From contig CM007316.1 of the NCBI GenBank assembly GCA_000333855.2, positions 902,794-966,793 on the forward strand: a DNA stretch of 64,000 nt, written 5' to 3'. Every line of letters starts with the position of its first letter. Position 1 is the first letter of the stretch. The notes beneath the pieces were generated by a model. The model searched no databases. It saw nothing but the letters and a program-made list of their open reading frames with translations, and was not told where the DNA came from. Below are positions 37,895-49,300 of the stretch, piece after piece. This DNA is from Endotrypanum monterogeii (Eukaryota; Euglenozoa; Kinetoplastea; Trypanosomatida; Trypanosomatidae). The translations under genes and the position numbers were made by a program.

Positions 37895-39502
37895 TTACAC
37901 TGTCCCAAAGGTGACGGTCCCGTCGGAATTAATCATGTGGCCGTGCTCCACCAACCACATCCGCAGTGCCCTCTGTGAGGTTTGAAACCATGCCACAGCC
38001 TCCTGCTTGGTTGCGGTCGACTTTATTTTTTGGCTCATAGGGCCAAACTCCGGAAGCTGCTTTAAGATTCGCTTTTGGAGCTCCGTCAGTGTCGCCGTCG
38101 TCCGGGACTCCCTGGAATGAATATCGGATATTACCGTGAAAGCAAGTGCATCCAACGGAATAGAGTCCTTCGCAGACGCAGCAGCAGCAGCAGCAGCAGC
38201 AGCAATAGCTGGAGAAGCCGAAACAACTTCAGTCTTTGCCATCGCGTCGCAGTGGGCAGTGGGCGTCGGCGTTGCGGAGTTGACTGTCGGCGGCGGCGCC
38301 AACGTCCCCGAGGAGCCAGGTAATAACTGTAAAGTCCGAGCCGCTCGCCTTGGCTCCACCTTGAGCGGTGCGGGGCCTACCACTTGCACACTTGGGGGTA
38401 TTGCTTTGTCAGTGCAGGGCACCAGTTGCGGCTTCTCGAGATCACCGGAGGTACTCTGAGTTGATTGTTGCCGAAGGGCCTCCCTCGCACCTACGAGGAA
38501 AGCACGCACCGAGGTACTCGTCACCTCTTCCTTCGCTTGCTTGCGCGTACGTGAAGAGAGGAGGTCGCCTGCGCCTTTGGATGGTTTGTCTTTACCGTCG
38601 TCGCTCACGCCATCGCCATCGCCATCGTCATCTGACCACTTGGTTGGCCTGTGCAGATCCGCTTCAGCGGCGTCCATTGTCTTCCAGTCCTTCTTGCTGA
38701 TGCGAAGGGGTGCGTCAGAGCCCCAGGCGGTTGAGATACCAGATGCGCTTCTGCCAGAGAGGCCTCTATCCCTTAAAGTGACGGCGACTGTGCTCCGCTC
38801 GCCCCACAGTTGCAGTATGGGCCCTCGCAGCACCGTGGCGGTAATGAGTGGCTGTGACGTGAGCGAGGAGGACGAAGAGGCGGTTGTCTCATTTCTCTCG
38901 CATCCATCGCCTTTCTTTTGACGCCACGACGTAGGCATCTGAAGCAACACACACGTCAAATGACTGTGCCCAGAGGCTGGCGTGGAGACAAACCTTCCAG
39001 ACTTCGCAGCCCCCGTGGTCAACGGGCTTAGGAGGCCGTCGTACTCGAGACGCAATGGCTCTCGCCGATGCGCACGGCGCCGCTTCCGATTGCCTCCGTC
39101 GCTGCCAGGAGTGTCATCCTCGCGGCCGTTGACGTGTTTGGATGTGATACAAATTTCATCCTCCTCTCGCATGTCTTCGCCGCTGTCGTCGTCACTCAGA
39201 ACAAGCGAGGCATCAATCGAGTCCTCGAAGTAGTGCGAGCACACGTGCAGCTCGCGTGGAGGCGTGGCGTAGTCGGCCGAGGGCAAGAAGGTAAAGAGGC
39301 GTCGCTGGCCTTCCACCACCGCGCTCGTGTGTGCATTATTCGCGCTAGATATGGCCAAAGGGTGGATAACATACCTCGTCACTGTGACAGCTGTGGCCGC
39401 ATGCTGTGTCGATGCTGGTGATGTCACACTAGCCGAGGCAACAGCATTGGAGGAGGTCGGTTCCCGGATAGAAGGAACAAGACCATCGTGGCGCGGAATC
39501 AT
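37895..39502 (-). CDS. Hypothetical protein with poly-Ala tract, probably nuclear
   Basis: A 535-residue protein from the ATG at 39502. The N-terminal third has a possible beta-rich part (residues about 65-95, RRLFTFLPSADYATPPRELH) followed by an acidic cluster and a basic cluster (NRKRRRAHRRE, a possible nuclear localisation signal). A middle block is Ser/Lys/Asp-rich. Then come Pro/Thr-rich sequence and a run of nine Ala encoded by a CAG/CTG-type triplet repeat. The last about 85 residues look like a compact helical domain, possibly winged-helix (LTELQKRILKQLPEFGPMSQ then WFQTSQRALRMWLVEHGHM). A chromatin or transcription role would fit, but no family is recognised. Confidence 0.85.
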   Translation of the reverse strand: MIPRHDGLVPSIREPTSSNAVASASVTSPASTQHAATAVTVTRYVIHPLAISSANNAHTSAVVEGQRRLFTFLPSADYATPPRELHVCSHYFEDSIDASLVLSDDDSGEDMREEDEICITSKHVNGREDDTPGSDGGNRKRRRAHRREPLRLEYDGLLSPLTTGAAKSGRFVSTPASGHSHLTCVLLQMPTSWRQKKGDGCERNETTASSSSSLTSQPLITATVLRGPILQLWGERSTVAVTLRDRGLSGRSASGISTAWGSDAPLRISKKDWKTMDAAEADLHRPTKWSDDDGDGDGVSDDGKDKPSKGAGDLLSSRTRKQAKEEVTSTSVRAFLVGAREALRQQSTQSTSGDLEKPQLVPCTDKAIPPSVQVVGPAPLKVEPRRAARTLQLLPGSSGTLAPPPTVNSATPTPTAHCDAMAKTEVVSASPAIAAAAAAAAASAKDSIPLDALAFTVISDIHSRESRTTATLTELQKRILKQLPEFGPMSQKIKSTATKQEAVAWFQTSQRALRMWLVEHGHMINSDGTVTFGTV

Positions 39503-40594
39503 ATCGAAGGGCGTTGAGAAGAAGAGGGGTTAGACGGAGGATGCAGGCACGATGAACTGGCTCGCGCCCCGCTCATGCTCAGCACTTGAAGAAAATGCCA
39601 CAGCAGTGAACAGTCTATCGACCGAGAAAGAGCGAGTGGCGCAAAGGCAAGTGTAGCTGACGTGTCCTGGAATATATATATATATATACATAAATATATA
39701 CATATATAGTTTCTACGGATATAGGGGGGGAAGTTGGAGACAAGAAGAAGCAGTGAAGTGAAGCTCTCAAAGCCGTGGACAAATACGAGACGAGAACACT
39801 AGACGACAAAGTATATCTCATTGGTGAGCCCGCTCCGCAAGGATAAGAAAACTAGCAAAGACATTGAACATTGTGTGCACTCACCACAACCGACATCGTG
39901 AAATGTACAGCACCGATGGTGAGTGGTGGGGGAAAACCGAAAGCCTCCGGAGGGGAGGGGGGGAAGGTAAATAGGAAAGCATAGAAGAGAGGGGCTGTGG
40001 CCACTTTCTGTCCTCTGCATACATTCTCAAGGAGAATCCTTGATAAGAATATATGTTTCAACGGGCTGATATTTTTCTTAAATGCCTCAGTCTCACCTGA
40101 CGACCGCATGGAAAACACATATGTGAGTGGTGGAATCGCTCTCTTTTTCTCCTTCCACGGGGTGAGGGGGGCTTCGATACATAGCAGTCCCCTGTATACA
40201 TCTTCGTGCAGCACATCCCTCACCAGCTTATCCCATCTGAAAGATTTCCTTCCTCTTGTCCTCTGTGCCTTTACCGCGTACGCTGTCGAGTGGGTGGGGG
40301 CGTCCCAGAACGTTCTCTCTCTTGATCCCCGGGACGGTAATGCAGAGGAAAAAAAAAAGCGATTGCTGCGCTTAGCAGATAAAAGAGAAAGAATGTGTGT
40401 AGCGATACGATATCGTGACGAGAAAAAAAAAATATATATATATACGTTACGAAAAAAAAAAGCATGCAAAAACAGCGAAGCAATAACGTTTCGCACACAA
40501 GGGGGAGAGGTAGAGAGCGAGAAAGGGGGGGGGAGGGGAACTAGCAACCCATGTTTGACAGAGGCCCGGGAAAGAAACCTGCAGTGCTTCAACT
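39503..40594. other. Intergenic spacer
   Basis: A sense-strand pyrimidine tract directly before the 39502 ATG (complement of 39503-39540); short TA repeats near 39671-39705 and 40430-40444; A runs near 40349 and 40450. No gene recognised. Confidence 0.7.
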
Positions 40595-41608
40595 TCACTG
40601 GCGTTTAACGTGGGGGTCGCTAATCCTACAGACTTCCTGGAGCTCCTGCAGCTTCGCATGCAATAAATCCCATGTCACACCCCTGAGAGGGTCGCACCGC
40701 ACGTAGTGGCACCCTGCACGTTCACATGCTACACAGTCGGCATCAGCGTCCCCAACGTGCACATGCAGACGGATGTCTACGCCTGGCTCGCATTCTCTAC
40801 CAGTGCGTTGACAAGCGGCACGGTAGGAAGCGGCGGCCTCTCTCACTCCTGCCAAAATACCCGCAGGCGATGGTTTTGCGTAGCCCACATCCCGAGCTGT
40901 AATTATCGACGACAGTAGGGGAGGCTCGTCGCTTGCACCCACATCTAATGCCCCGAGCTGTTCGAACACGCTCCGTATTCGGGAATCCATATTAGTGACC
41001 ACAAAGGGTGGTGTGGCCAGAACGAGAGAGTAGTTCCTCGAAGCAGACGCCGGTGTAACTGCTGTCAAGTGCGGCGACATGGTGTTCCCGTTGTGAGTAG
41101 CCTGCTTTTTATTCCACTCGCGAAGGCACTGCAACGTGTGAAGGCCCTCTGGGCACCAGCTGTGGGCTTTGGTCGAGGCGAACTGATCAAACAACATGTA
41201 GTCGATAAAGCGTTGCGTTTCTTCGTGGTTAGACCACAGCTCTTTCACACGATGCACGACGTTTGCGTGAGAACCCTCGTATAGGGCTGGACTATTGTAG
41301 GTCTGCTTCAAGACACGAGTCCAAAAGCAACGCATCTCTTCATCTGTGTCACCACCAATCAGCATTTCTTTCGGGTCGGCTGAGCGAGTCCACGCCGCAC
41401 GATCCACTAGGATCTGATCGTGGATCGCTTTCAGCGCGATATCCTGTATTACGCTTGAGGTGGCTTTGGGGCAGCTTGAGTGGAGATCGATACCGTTTCG
41501 CTTGAGGAAAGAAGCGTAGGAAGTGAGGTACTGATAGCCCATTCCACACGTTATCTGAACGAGAGTATCCAGCGCATCGAAACTCACGGTGAAGGGCACT
41601 CGTTGCAT
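40595..41608 (-). CDS. HAD-superfamily hydrolase-like protein
   Basis: A 337-residue protein from the ATG at 41608 (the eight codons upstream begin with GTG). Elements of haloacid dehalogenase-like hydrolases: motif I VSFDALDTLV (nucleophile Asp11), motif II-like VVTNMDSR, motif III Lys in GYAKPSP, and motif IV HVHVGDADADCVACERAG. The spacing, with a helical cap between motifs I and II, resembles the HDHD3/subfamily I group. In motif I the second Asp of the usual DxD is Leu and the usual Gly is Asp, so classic phosphatase chemistry may be altered; dehalogenases and HDHD3-like proteins also lack that second Asp. The substrate is unknown. The C-terminus is basic and hydrophilic. Confidence 0.82.
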   Translation of the reverse strand: MQRVPFTVSFDALDTLVQITCGMGYQYLTSYASFLKRNGIDLHSSCPKATSSVIQDIALKAIHDQILVDRAAWTRSADPKEMLIGGDTDEEMRCFWTRVLKQTYNSPALYEGSHANVVHRVKELWSNHEETQRFIDYMLFDQFASTKAHSWCPEGLHTLQCLREWNKKQATHNGNTMSPHLTAVTPASASRNYSLVLATPPFVVTNMDSRIRSVFEQLGALDVGASDEPPLLSSIITARDVGYAKPSPAGILAGVREAAASYRAACQRTGRECEPGVDIRLHVHVGDADADCVACERAGCHYVRCDPLRGVTWDLLHAKLQELQEVCRISDPHVKRQ

Positions 41609-42533
41609 TGGGATAACCAGAAAAGATGCCACTCTCCTCCTTGGGTGGGCGATGAAGATCCGTGCGTGTTCAAAGGATGTTCCCTATTCTTCTCGCTTCC
41701 TCTCTTCGCCTCCAGCGCTGAGCAAAGCGGATCTGTATTGAGAGAGGGGGGGAAACGCTAAAAAAAAAAAAAAAACAGTCCCAAAAATGTGCCTATGCGG
41801 TGGGTGCGCCGAGTGACGCGTGTGTGGCAGCGCAGACGAAGGAAATGCGCCAAGGTCACGACCATTTCAGGTATGATGATGAGCAGATGAGCAGAAAAAA
41901 AAAACGAGAAAAAAGACAGAGAAATTGTTTTCCAGTATTATCATGACGAGTCAGTTCAGGGAAATGTAACTCACAATGAGAGAAGGTGAAAATATGTAGA
42001 GAAGGTGGAGTCGAGAGAATCGCTGCAGTCCTTCCCTCCCTCCCTCCCCCCCCCGCTTGCCCTTTCCCAGTCCTTTTTCTTACTCCTATTAGCGCGCCAA
42101 CACACATGTGCATGTTACGAGATAGACGAGAAGCTGAGGCAATAGGAGAGGAAGAGAGGCGAGGAAGCAATCCACTACACAGAGATGCACACCAGAAGTG
42201 CGCATCCCAAGAGAGAGAACTAACCTATTCGAGCCGAGCAAAGAGGAGCATGCGAACACAGAAAGACACCTATGAGACGCCCTCCCAAAAAGCACTCCAA
42301 GTCCATAACAAGTAAACCACATATTGTGGCAGAAAAATCAGCAATAGCTTTTTGAGGGGGGGGGGAAGAAATGCGGTGCGCAAACATGGTCTTGGAAAGC
42401 AAGAGCAAGAGCAAGAGCAAGGAGTGAAAAAAAAAAAAAGTGTCAACGAATTCGTTGAGTAGATAGACCTCTGCATCTGTCTCTGTGTGTGTGTTTTGAA
42501 GTCTCCAGTGCATCGAGCACACACACACAGACT
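41609..42533. other. Intergenic spacer
   Basis: A runs near 41761-41775 and 42427-42439; a hexanucleotide GCAAGA-type repeat at about 42401-42422; C/T tract 42030-42060 on the plus strand; G run 42357-42365. No gene recognised. Confidence 0.7.
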
Positions 42534-44759
42534 TTAGAATAGCTCGTCAAGAAGCCCATCGCTTTCTTTCCACAGTGCCCTCGGTGCAATACGTAGCCGC
42601 CCCATCTGCACCCGGGATACCTCGGACAGTGGTATCTGGCGTGGCGAAAGCAGGTAAAGCCACCCCACTGGATATCCGAGGCTATTCTGATCGGCGTCCT
42701 TCCAGTCCTCATTACCGCCACAGCTCAGTGACCAAGCACCGCACTCTTCGCGCAGCACCGTGAGAGCCGCCTGGTACGCGCACGAGGATGTAGTACCGTC
42801 TGCAAGCATTACGGAGTCTTTCCCGTGTGCCACGGGTGAGTCAAGAGCCCGTACAGCGGTCGGTGCATCAGCAGTCGGTAGCAATACCACACAATGCGCC
42901 GTCAGTCCGGGCACCGGCAGCGCGTGCGAGTAGTCGAAGCGCTCCTGCGCTGCGTCGAACGAGTAGCACATCCGAGAGCGGCGCTGCTTCCCGCGACGAG
43001 CAGGCATGCCACCGACTACCTCGAACCTTCGAAGGCGAGTGGCGGACACCTCGGCGGATGAGCTATTCGATTGAGGCGCCGATGAATTTATCGCAGAATT
43101 TTCCCCATCACGGGACGTGCCGCTCACCACACCCACAGGGTCGTACTGAAGCAGGGAGACCTGACCGCGCACCAGATCTGGCGAAGGACACACGCGGACC
43201 CACACCCCTGTCGATAAATTGTACACGCGAAGATACGGCACCATCGGGCACCCATACTGAAAGCCGTCCACGTGGAAAAGTCGCCCTGTCGCCCTGTCGC
43301 CACGCTTGCGCTCCTCAGGGGTGCACTCCCGCTGCACGTCACACACCAAAATCCCCTTGAACTGCTCCCGGGGCACTGCCCCGTATTGGGGCAGTTCTTC
43401 CAGCACTTCCTGCGGCAGCCAGAGACGATGAAGCGTGTTGGTCAGTTGGTGGGAAAAATTCGAGCCGCCAAAGTAGTACAACACTAGGTTCTCCGAGTCC
43501 ACGACGTGCCCAAGCGACGCTGATGCTTGTACGGTGCACGGTGCTGTGAACGTTGTGTTACTCGCTGCAAGCGAAGCGCAGAAGCGCGGCGGGAAAAGGG
43601 AAGAAATCTGTTGCCACGTTCTTTTACGCACGTCGTAGAGCATGTCAGTCGATGCCAGGGCATCGCCATGTGCCCAGTAGCTCCCACCGATCACGTAGAG
43701 CCGCTCCCCACAAGCGATGAGGTGATGTCCGTGTCGGGAGCGCGGTGCGACCCGCGGCAGAATTCTTATCCACTGAAGCGGGCGCACCGTGTGCTTTCCG
43801 CGCACCTCACGCGTGTCGTATTGCACCGAAGGCGCCTCCTTGTCAATAGAATGGACATCACTGTGGCCCTTGGCGAGGCTGAGGAGAGCTGATTGGGCAT
43901 GACCAGCGTGCATACAAGCACTCCCGCTGGCGTGAACCTCCGACTCTGCAGCTGACAGTAGTCCTGAAGCGTTACACTCCCCTCGAATACTACCCTCTCC
44001 GTTCATCTGGCGCAGTAGATCCACAGTTATGGTTGACACGACAGCATCGCCTAGCCCATGCGCAACAACCCCATGTGAAGCACCAGCAGGTAAGTGAAGT
44101 GGTGAGGGCTGTGGCACAGCGTTGTCGTCCCGGGTCGTGCTCCTTTGCAAGGAAGACGAGAAAAGGGGTGTATCCTCCGTACTACCTCTGCTCTGGTCAC
44201 TCTCGTTTTCCATTTGTTCGCTCACGTAACCCTCAACATATTCGAAGCTGCTCTCGCTAGTATCCTCCGTTGTTAGTGAAACAGAGCTGCGTGCCGACGA
44301 GGACGCAGACGACCCTTGTCCACCTGCATCATGGCCCTCGTCCCCTCTTTTAAAATGGGTGTGTAGTTTCCGCGAGTCCCTGCGCCGACCGCCGCACGAT
44401 GTTCCGCCCTCTTCACATGGTACACCCCCTTTGGCAATCTCACACAACTTTCGCAGTCGACGCTGCCGGCGCGATCCCAAAGCAGCACTGAAGATACTGA
44501 CCTTGCAACGCTGGTCTGCACGGCGCACGTGGCGCGCGATTGTGGTGGCCGGCAGCAGATAAAGCGGACAACTGGATCCCTCACGCCGCACCACATTGCC
44601 CAGCTGCTCGCTTGGAGGCCAACCGCCGAACTGCACGATACCCCCCAGTGAAGCGCACCAGCAAGCGGCATGTCCGCTTCGCTTCACGGAGGTCTCAAAT
44701 CCATAATCCACAGATAACATCACAGTTGGAGTGCACTCAATCACATTCAAAATCCCCAT
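42534..44759 (-). CDS. Kelch-repeat-like beta-propeller protein
   Basis: A 741-residue protein from the ATG at 44759 (a TTG lies two codons before). Kelch-type elements: RSGHAACWCASLGGIVQFGG near residues 27-46, SRHGHHLIACGERLYVIGGS with a following MLYDVRKRTWQQ near 340-395, LYYFGGSNFSHQL, then a VYNLSTGVWVRV strand, and RRFEVVGGMPARR with MCYSFDAAQERFDY. Double-Gly strands followed by a Tyr and a Trp about 30 residues later are the kelch signature; spacing is irregular because of Ser/Gly/Glu-rich insertions, especially residues 130-320. Kelch propellers bind proteins, often cytoskeletal or ubiquitin-ligase partners; no additional BTB or F-box is visible. Confidence 0.82.
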   Translation of the reverse strand: MGILNVIECTPTVMLSVDYGFETSVKRSGHAACWCASLGGIVQFGGWPPSEQLGNVVRREGSSCPLYLLPATTIARHVRRADQRCKVSIFSAALGSRRQRRLRKLCEIAKGGVPCEEGGTSCGGRRRDSRKLHTHFKRGDEGHDAGGQGSSASSSARSSVSLTTEDTSESSFEYVEGYVSEQMENESDQSRGSTEDTPLFSSSLQRSTTRDDNAVPQPSPLHLPAGASHGVVAHGLGDAVVSTITVDLLRQMNGEGSIRGECNASGLLSAAESEVHASGSACMHAGHAQSALLSLAKGHSDVHSIDKEAPSVQYDTREVRGKHTVRPLQWIRILPRVAPRSRHGHHLIACGERLYVIGGSYWAHGDALASTDMLYDVRKRTWQQISSLFPPRFCASLAASNTTFTAPCTVQASASLGHVVDSENLVLYYFGGSNFSHQLTNTLHRLWLPQEVLEELPQYGAVPREQFKGILVCDVQRECTPEERKRGDRATGRLFHVDGFQYGCPMVPYLRVYNLSTGVWVRVCPSPDLVRGQVSLLQYDPVGVVSGTSRDGENSAINSSAPQSNSSSAEVSATRLRRFEVVGGMPARRGKQRRSRMCYSFDAAQERFDYSHALPVPGLTAHCVVLLPTADAPTAVRALDSPVAHGKDSVMLADGTTSSCAYQAALTVLREECGAWSLSCGGNEDWKDADQNSLGYPVGWLYLLSPRQIPLSEVSRVQMGRLRIAPRALWKESDGLLDELF

Positions 44760-46394
44760 ATACAAACACGTTCACGCACAAGCGGACAACGGGTTATTCA
44801 CAAGGCAGAGGTGTGGGGAGGAGGGGGGGGGGGCAGTAAGGCAACAAAGGGGCCAGTCAGGAAAAAAAAAAGGAGGAGATCGCCACGAGCTGCTGGTGCG
44901 CTATATGCTCATCAGTATGTACTCCCGCCTTTTTCTTTGCCGATGCAAGCGCGCGACTGTAAGTGGATACTGTCCATATATGTTCGTAGAGGATCAAAAC
45001 GCTTGGGTTTGATGAAGGCCTTCTTGTATTCCTTTTCCCCCTCGTGGATATTCCCACCCAAACACGACGACGTTGGCAGCAAGCACGAAAAAAAAAAAAA
45101 TGAGTGTGAGTATATGAGGTAGAAGTTGTGCAAGGGAATAAATAGAAAAAGAAAGGAGTGGGGGTGACAGAGCATCATCATTGCTGTTCCTCACGAGTTT
45201 CGAAGGAAAGAGGAGTCGGAAACCCGCAGATAAATGAGGAAGGGCGTGAGGGTTGTTGTGGGAGGAGCGAGAATGGGTCAATAGAGCAATTCGACGAAGA
45301 AATCTCGAAATACACATACGGAGGAGAATGAAAGGAAAGTGTGTGTGTGTGTGGGGGGGGGGGTAGCTGTGACAATATCCCCGTGTTGCGCCCCCATTCC
45401 TTATCGTTTTGATGATGCTTTCGACGGAGATATGTCAGACATAAATACACAAACACATAAACGCACTTACTGAGATACAGGCATGCGATCCGTTCACCAG
45501 AGGGATCACAGATGAACCTTGTCTAGAGAGCTGTGGGGCTGGAGAAAAAGTTAAACCAACACCCACCACTGTCCGAAGATATCAGCGAAGAAAAAAAAAA
45601 AATAATGAGAGTGCGCGTACCAGGAGGAAGAAAAATGCGATGTATATGTGAGGAGAGGGAGGGGAAGAGAAGGGGAGCACAAGCACTCGCGAACAGAAAA
45701 GGAAAAGTATGTGAGATCGCAGGTGAAGAGCTGTCGAAGCGGACCGGTAGAGATGAGATCAAAGAGTGGCCAGAGGAGTTCACAGCAGGTAATAATTTGT
45801 TCTCAAAGTTCCCTGCAAGCGAAAAAAAAAAAAAGACTCATCATCTTAGGCGGGGGAGGTGGAAAATAATAGAAAAAAAAAACAGACCCAACACGAGCAC
45901 ATGCACGTGAACGCATTCACACATCTACACACACACCTCTTTGCATCCTAAACCCTTCGAACAAACAAACAAACAAAAAATACCGAAGCTCGCGGGGAAA
46001 AAGGAAGAAACAGTCAAGAAAAAACGCAGGGAATAAAAAGGAGCCGGTGCACGAAGTCGTCGTCGTGCAGAGCCTGCCATGTCTGTTTACATATGGGTGC
46101 CGTAGGTGTGTTTGTGGGAGGGGGGGAGGGGAGGATTGCAGCTGAGCAACACTTCTCGCAGAAAAAAATGACGGCACACGCCTAGGGAAACTGCTGAACC
46201 GCTTAAAAACAGCGGGAAATGGGAAAAAAAAACCTGTATGCGAAAAGAACGTGCACGCAGAGAAACCATGTCGTGATCACAGCCACCATCTCTCTGGTGT
46301 CTGCGTGATATCGGAGAAAGAAGGTTCTTTACTTTGCACACATCGACACCTCATCAACATTGAACTCTGTTGCCCTCCTCTACTTGAAAGCACA
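44760..46394. other. Intergenic spacer
   Basis: G runs at 44824-44833 and 45353-45363, GT repeat 45340-45352, A runs at about 45088-45100, 45589-45602 and 45821-45833, purine-rich plus strand 45640-45700. No gene recognised. Confidence 0.7.
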
Positions 46395-49300
46395 TCACCA
46401 TAGCACGAGTCGCTTACGCCGCTGCTGTGCCGCCACACGGGCACGCCAAGCCTTTTGTATCACTGTCGCGGCCTCCTCTTGCATGATATGGTTGCGGATG
46501 TATCGTCGCTGCGCCTCCTCTACCTCCAGGTTGCCCCAGACGGTTTTTTTCAGTCCAGGCTGCATTACCCATCGCGATGCAGCAAGCGTTTGCAGATGGA
46601 GCCCGTACAGCTCTTGCTTTGACAGCGCCCCGTGCGGGGTCGCCAATGACGAGACGAGGGCAGGGGAACCTGCTGAGGGATGAGAAAGGGCCACGGCCGT
46701 GTCGTGGGCACCTTCGTTGTTGAGTTGCACGTTTCTGTGTACGTGCTCCGCATTCTTCACCTCCCTGGCCTGACGGATAGTGTTTCCCGCGAATCCCTTC
46801 CCTCCCTCCAGGGTCACGAGAGCACCTCCCTCGTCATCGAGCCTCGCTCCACCAGCGTCATCTTTGATGCCCCTCAAGATCGCATCATCTGTGTTGCCTT
46901 TCGGAGTGAAGATCCGCTGGGATTGAACAGCCGTGGTGGTCTCCGAAACCTCTGCAAACGCTGTAGCTGACTCGATTGGAGGATCAGACGAAGCGAGCTG
47001 CATCTCATGTTCCCGCATCATCGCCGATCCCTCTGGCATATCGGCTGGGGATACAGTGTTGGACGCCGATGACACTGCACCGGCAATCGGCGAGGAACAC
47101 GGGGCCGAAAACGTGTGTGGAAGATTCCGGGGCTTTGATAGGTTCGTTGTGCGCTGAGATGGGGCGTCTAGATCCTCCGTTATATCGATCCCATATATGG
47201 ACAAGAGTTCCTTCTGTGCCCGTTGCAACACTTTCACCTCCTCCACGTCCGAAGGGGTCTCAGTAACCCTCACCAGAGCCCCATCGGGGCTCTCCTTCAT
47301 TCGCATGCTAGTGGGATCTAGAGGCTGCTGGGTAACCACCACCGCCGCTGGTGGGGTTCCTGTCATCCCCACCGATGCCACCTTGACCAGATCCACCGCC
47401 TCCAACTTCAGAACGCGCTGCAGCCCACTTTTCACTGATGGCCCGCCCTCCAGTAGATGGATATCATTCCGGTCATAGGTACTCCTCCAGAAGCTGTCGC
47501 GAATCTGCGTTAGCGGGGTCGCGGTTGAGCCGGTAGATGCGGTGTGGCGGCCCAGCGTCTCATCGTCGGTCGTCGTGTACGGTTGCAAGGCTGCTGGGTA
47601 GTAATAATCTTCTTTGAAAGAGAGGGGTGCATCGAGAGATCCGGAAGTACGACTGCCACAGGTCAAGCGAAGCAGTGACTTGGCTGCCCCATCCTCTGCC
47701 CCCTCCATATCGAGCACTGAGGCAAGTTGCGGCACTGCCGCTGTGAGGAGTTGCATATCCTTGGAGGCGACGTCATTATGCACTGGGCGGTTGACCTTTG
47801 CCAACCCTGCCGACCGGGATGTCGACAGCTTGTGTGGGACAAAAACGAAAGTTCGACCGCAACGAGACGGCGATGTTGCCAGAGGCTGCATAGTAGATTG
47901 GATCTCCCCTCCAGATCCTTGACTCTCCGTCGCCCCATTTACATGCCCAACTCTCTTAATTCTGCTCACATCGGCGCTCTTGCGGTCCCTGGCCCACGGT
48001 GCGCCTGAATCAGCCTCGTGTGGGTCAGTCATTAGAGTCGCCGTCGGTCGAGTATACTCACCACTAGATTCGTTGCTCCCCCGATTCGGGGAAGGTGAAG
48101 ACCGCACCGCATCCCGGCAGTGCGGATGAGGCGAGTCCATTTCCACGCGTGCGATACTCTCGTCTTGAGCCTCCGCTCGTTGTGGGATCACGGCAGCCGC
48201 CATAACACCCGTGGTGTCCTCTTCCCTCTCTGATAATGTTGTCTCCTCGTTGAAGGAAACAACCTTACTACTGGCGGGTAGGGCGTTACCCCCCTCCTCA
48301 CCCCCGTCGCACATCTTCTCCTTCAGTATTTCAGTCACTCGACTGGTGGCACCATTCGCCTTGGCCATCATGCCACCAATGTTGTTATTGTTCTGTTCCT
48401 CGGGAGTGTCTGGAGTGGGTCTAAAGCGAGTGGGATATAGTGGCGCGCACGTGGATATCTGGTCGCGCAAAGCAGCATCTTCTGCAATCGAGGGCCAATG
48501 ATCCTCAGCACCCGCAGAGGACACAAGTGGCTGGGGTAAGAGGTCAAGACAGCCGGCCTCCCCTGCCTTTGTCTTCTCGGACACATCATTCTTTCGGGGT
48601 CCGTCAGGAGGCCCGATGGGTGCAACACCGGAATATGTGCACACCCCCGCCTCTCTCTTTTCGGCAAGCCCCGCGCCAGCTGAGCTGTGCAGCTGATCCT
48701 CATCCCTCTTCTCCTCTGGCACACGCGGTGAAGGCGGTTGTTCCTTTTGCCAGCCACTCGGGATCAACGATGCAGGTGGCTGGCAGGACGAATTTGGTGG
48801 GTTGCAACTCCCTTCCTCAGCAGACGTAACCGCCTCCGTGACGTCCTCCGTCGACACATCGGTGTTTGCAACTTTTTGCATTTCACAGTGATACCGCTGA
48901 GGCGAGTCAGGCAGTCTCGCCGCAGAGAGGTGAGTGTCCTCTGGACCTTCCCTGTGAAGTTCAGAGGCCAGTGATCGTGGAGGTGTCGCGACTGTCTGGA
49001 CGTGTGTGTCACTTTTGGCAGCTTCCTGTGTGTTGTTGTGAGCCCCCCCGTTCGCAAGTGACTCCACGGCAGCCATCTCGCCAGTTTGCGGACTACCTGC
49101 CTGTAGCTCTGGAACTGCACGAGGAGCCTCTTCTTCTACTTTCTCGCGTGCGTTCTGAGTGCTCACTGTCGATGGACTTTCAGGAAAGCCACCCGAACAG
49201 CTATCCTGTTCCCCCGCTACCACCACATCTACTGACACCGGTGTGCGATGGCACACGGCCGTATCGAGAGGTTCTACTTCGAGGACGATGTCATTCACAA

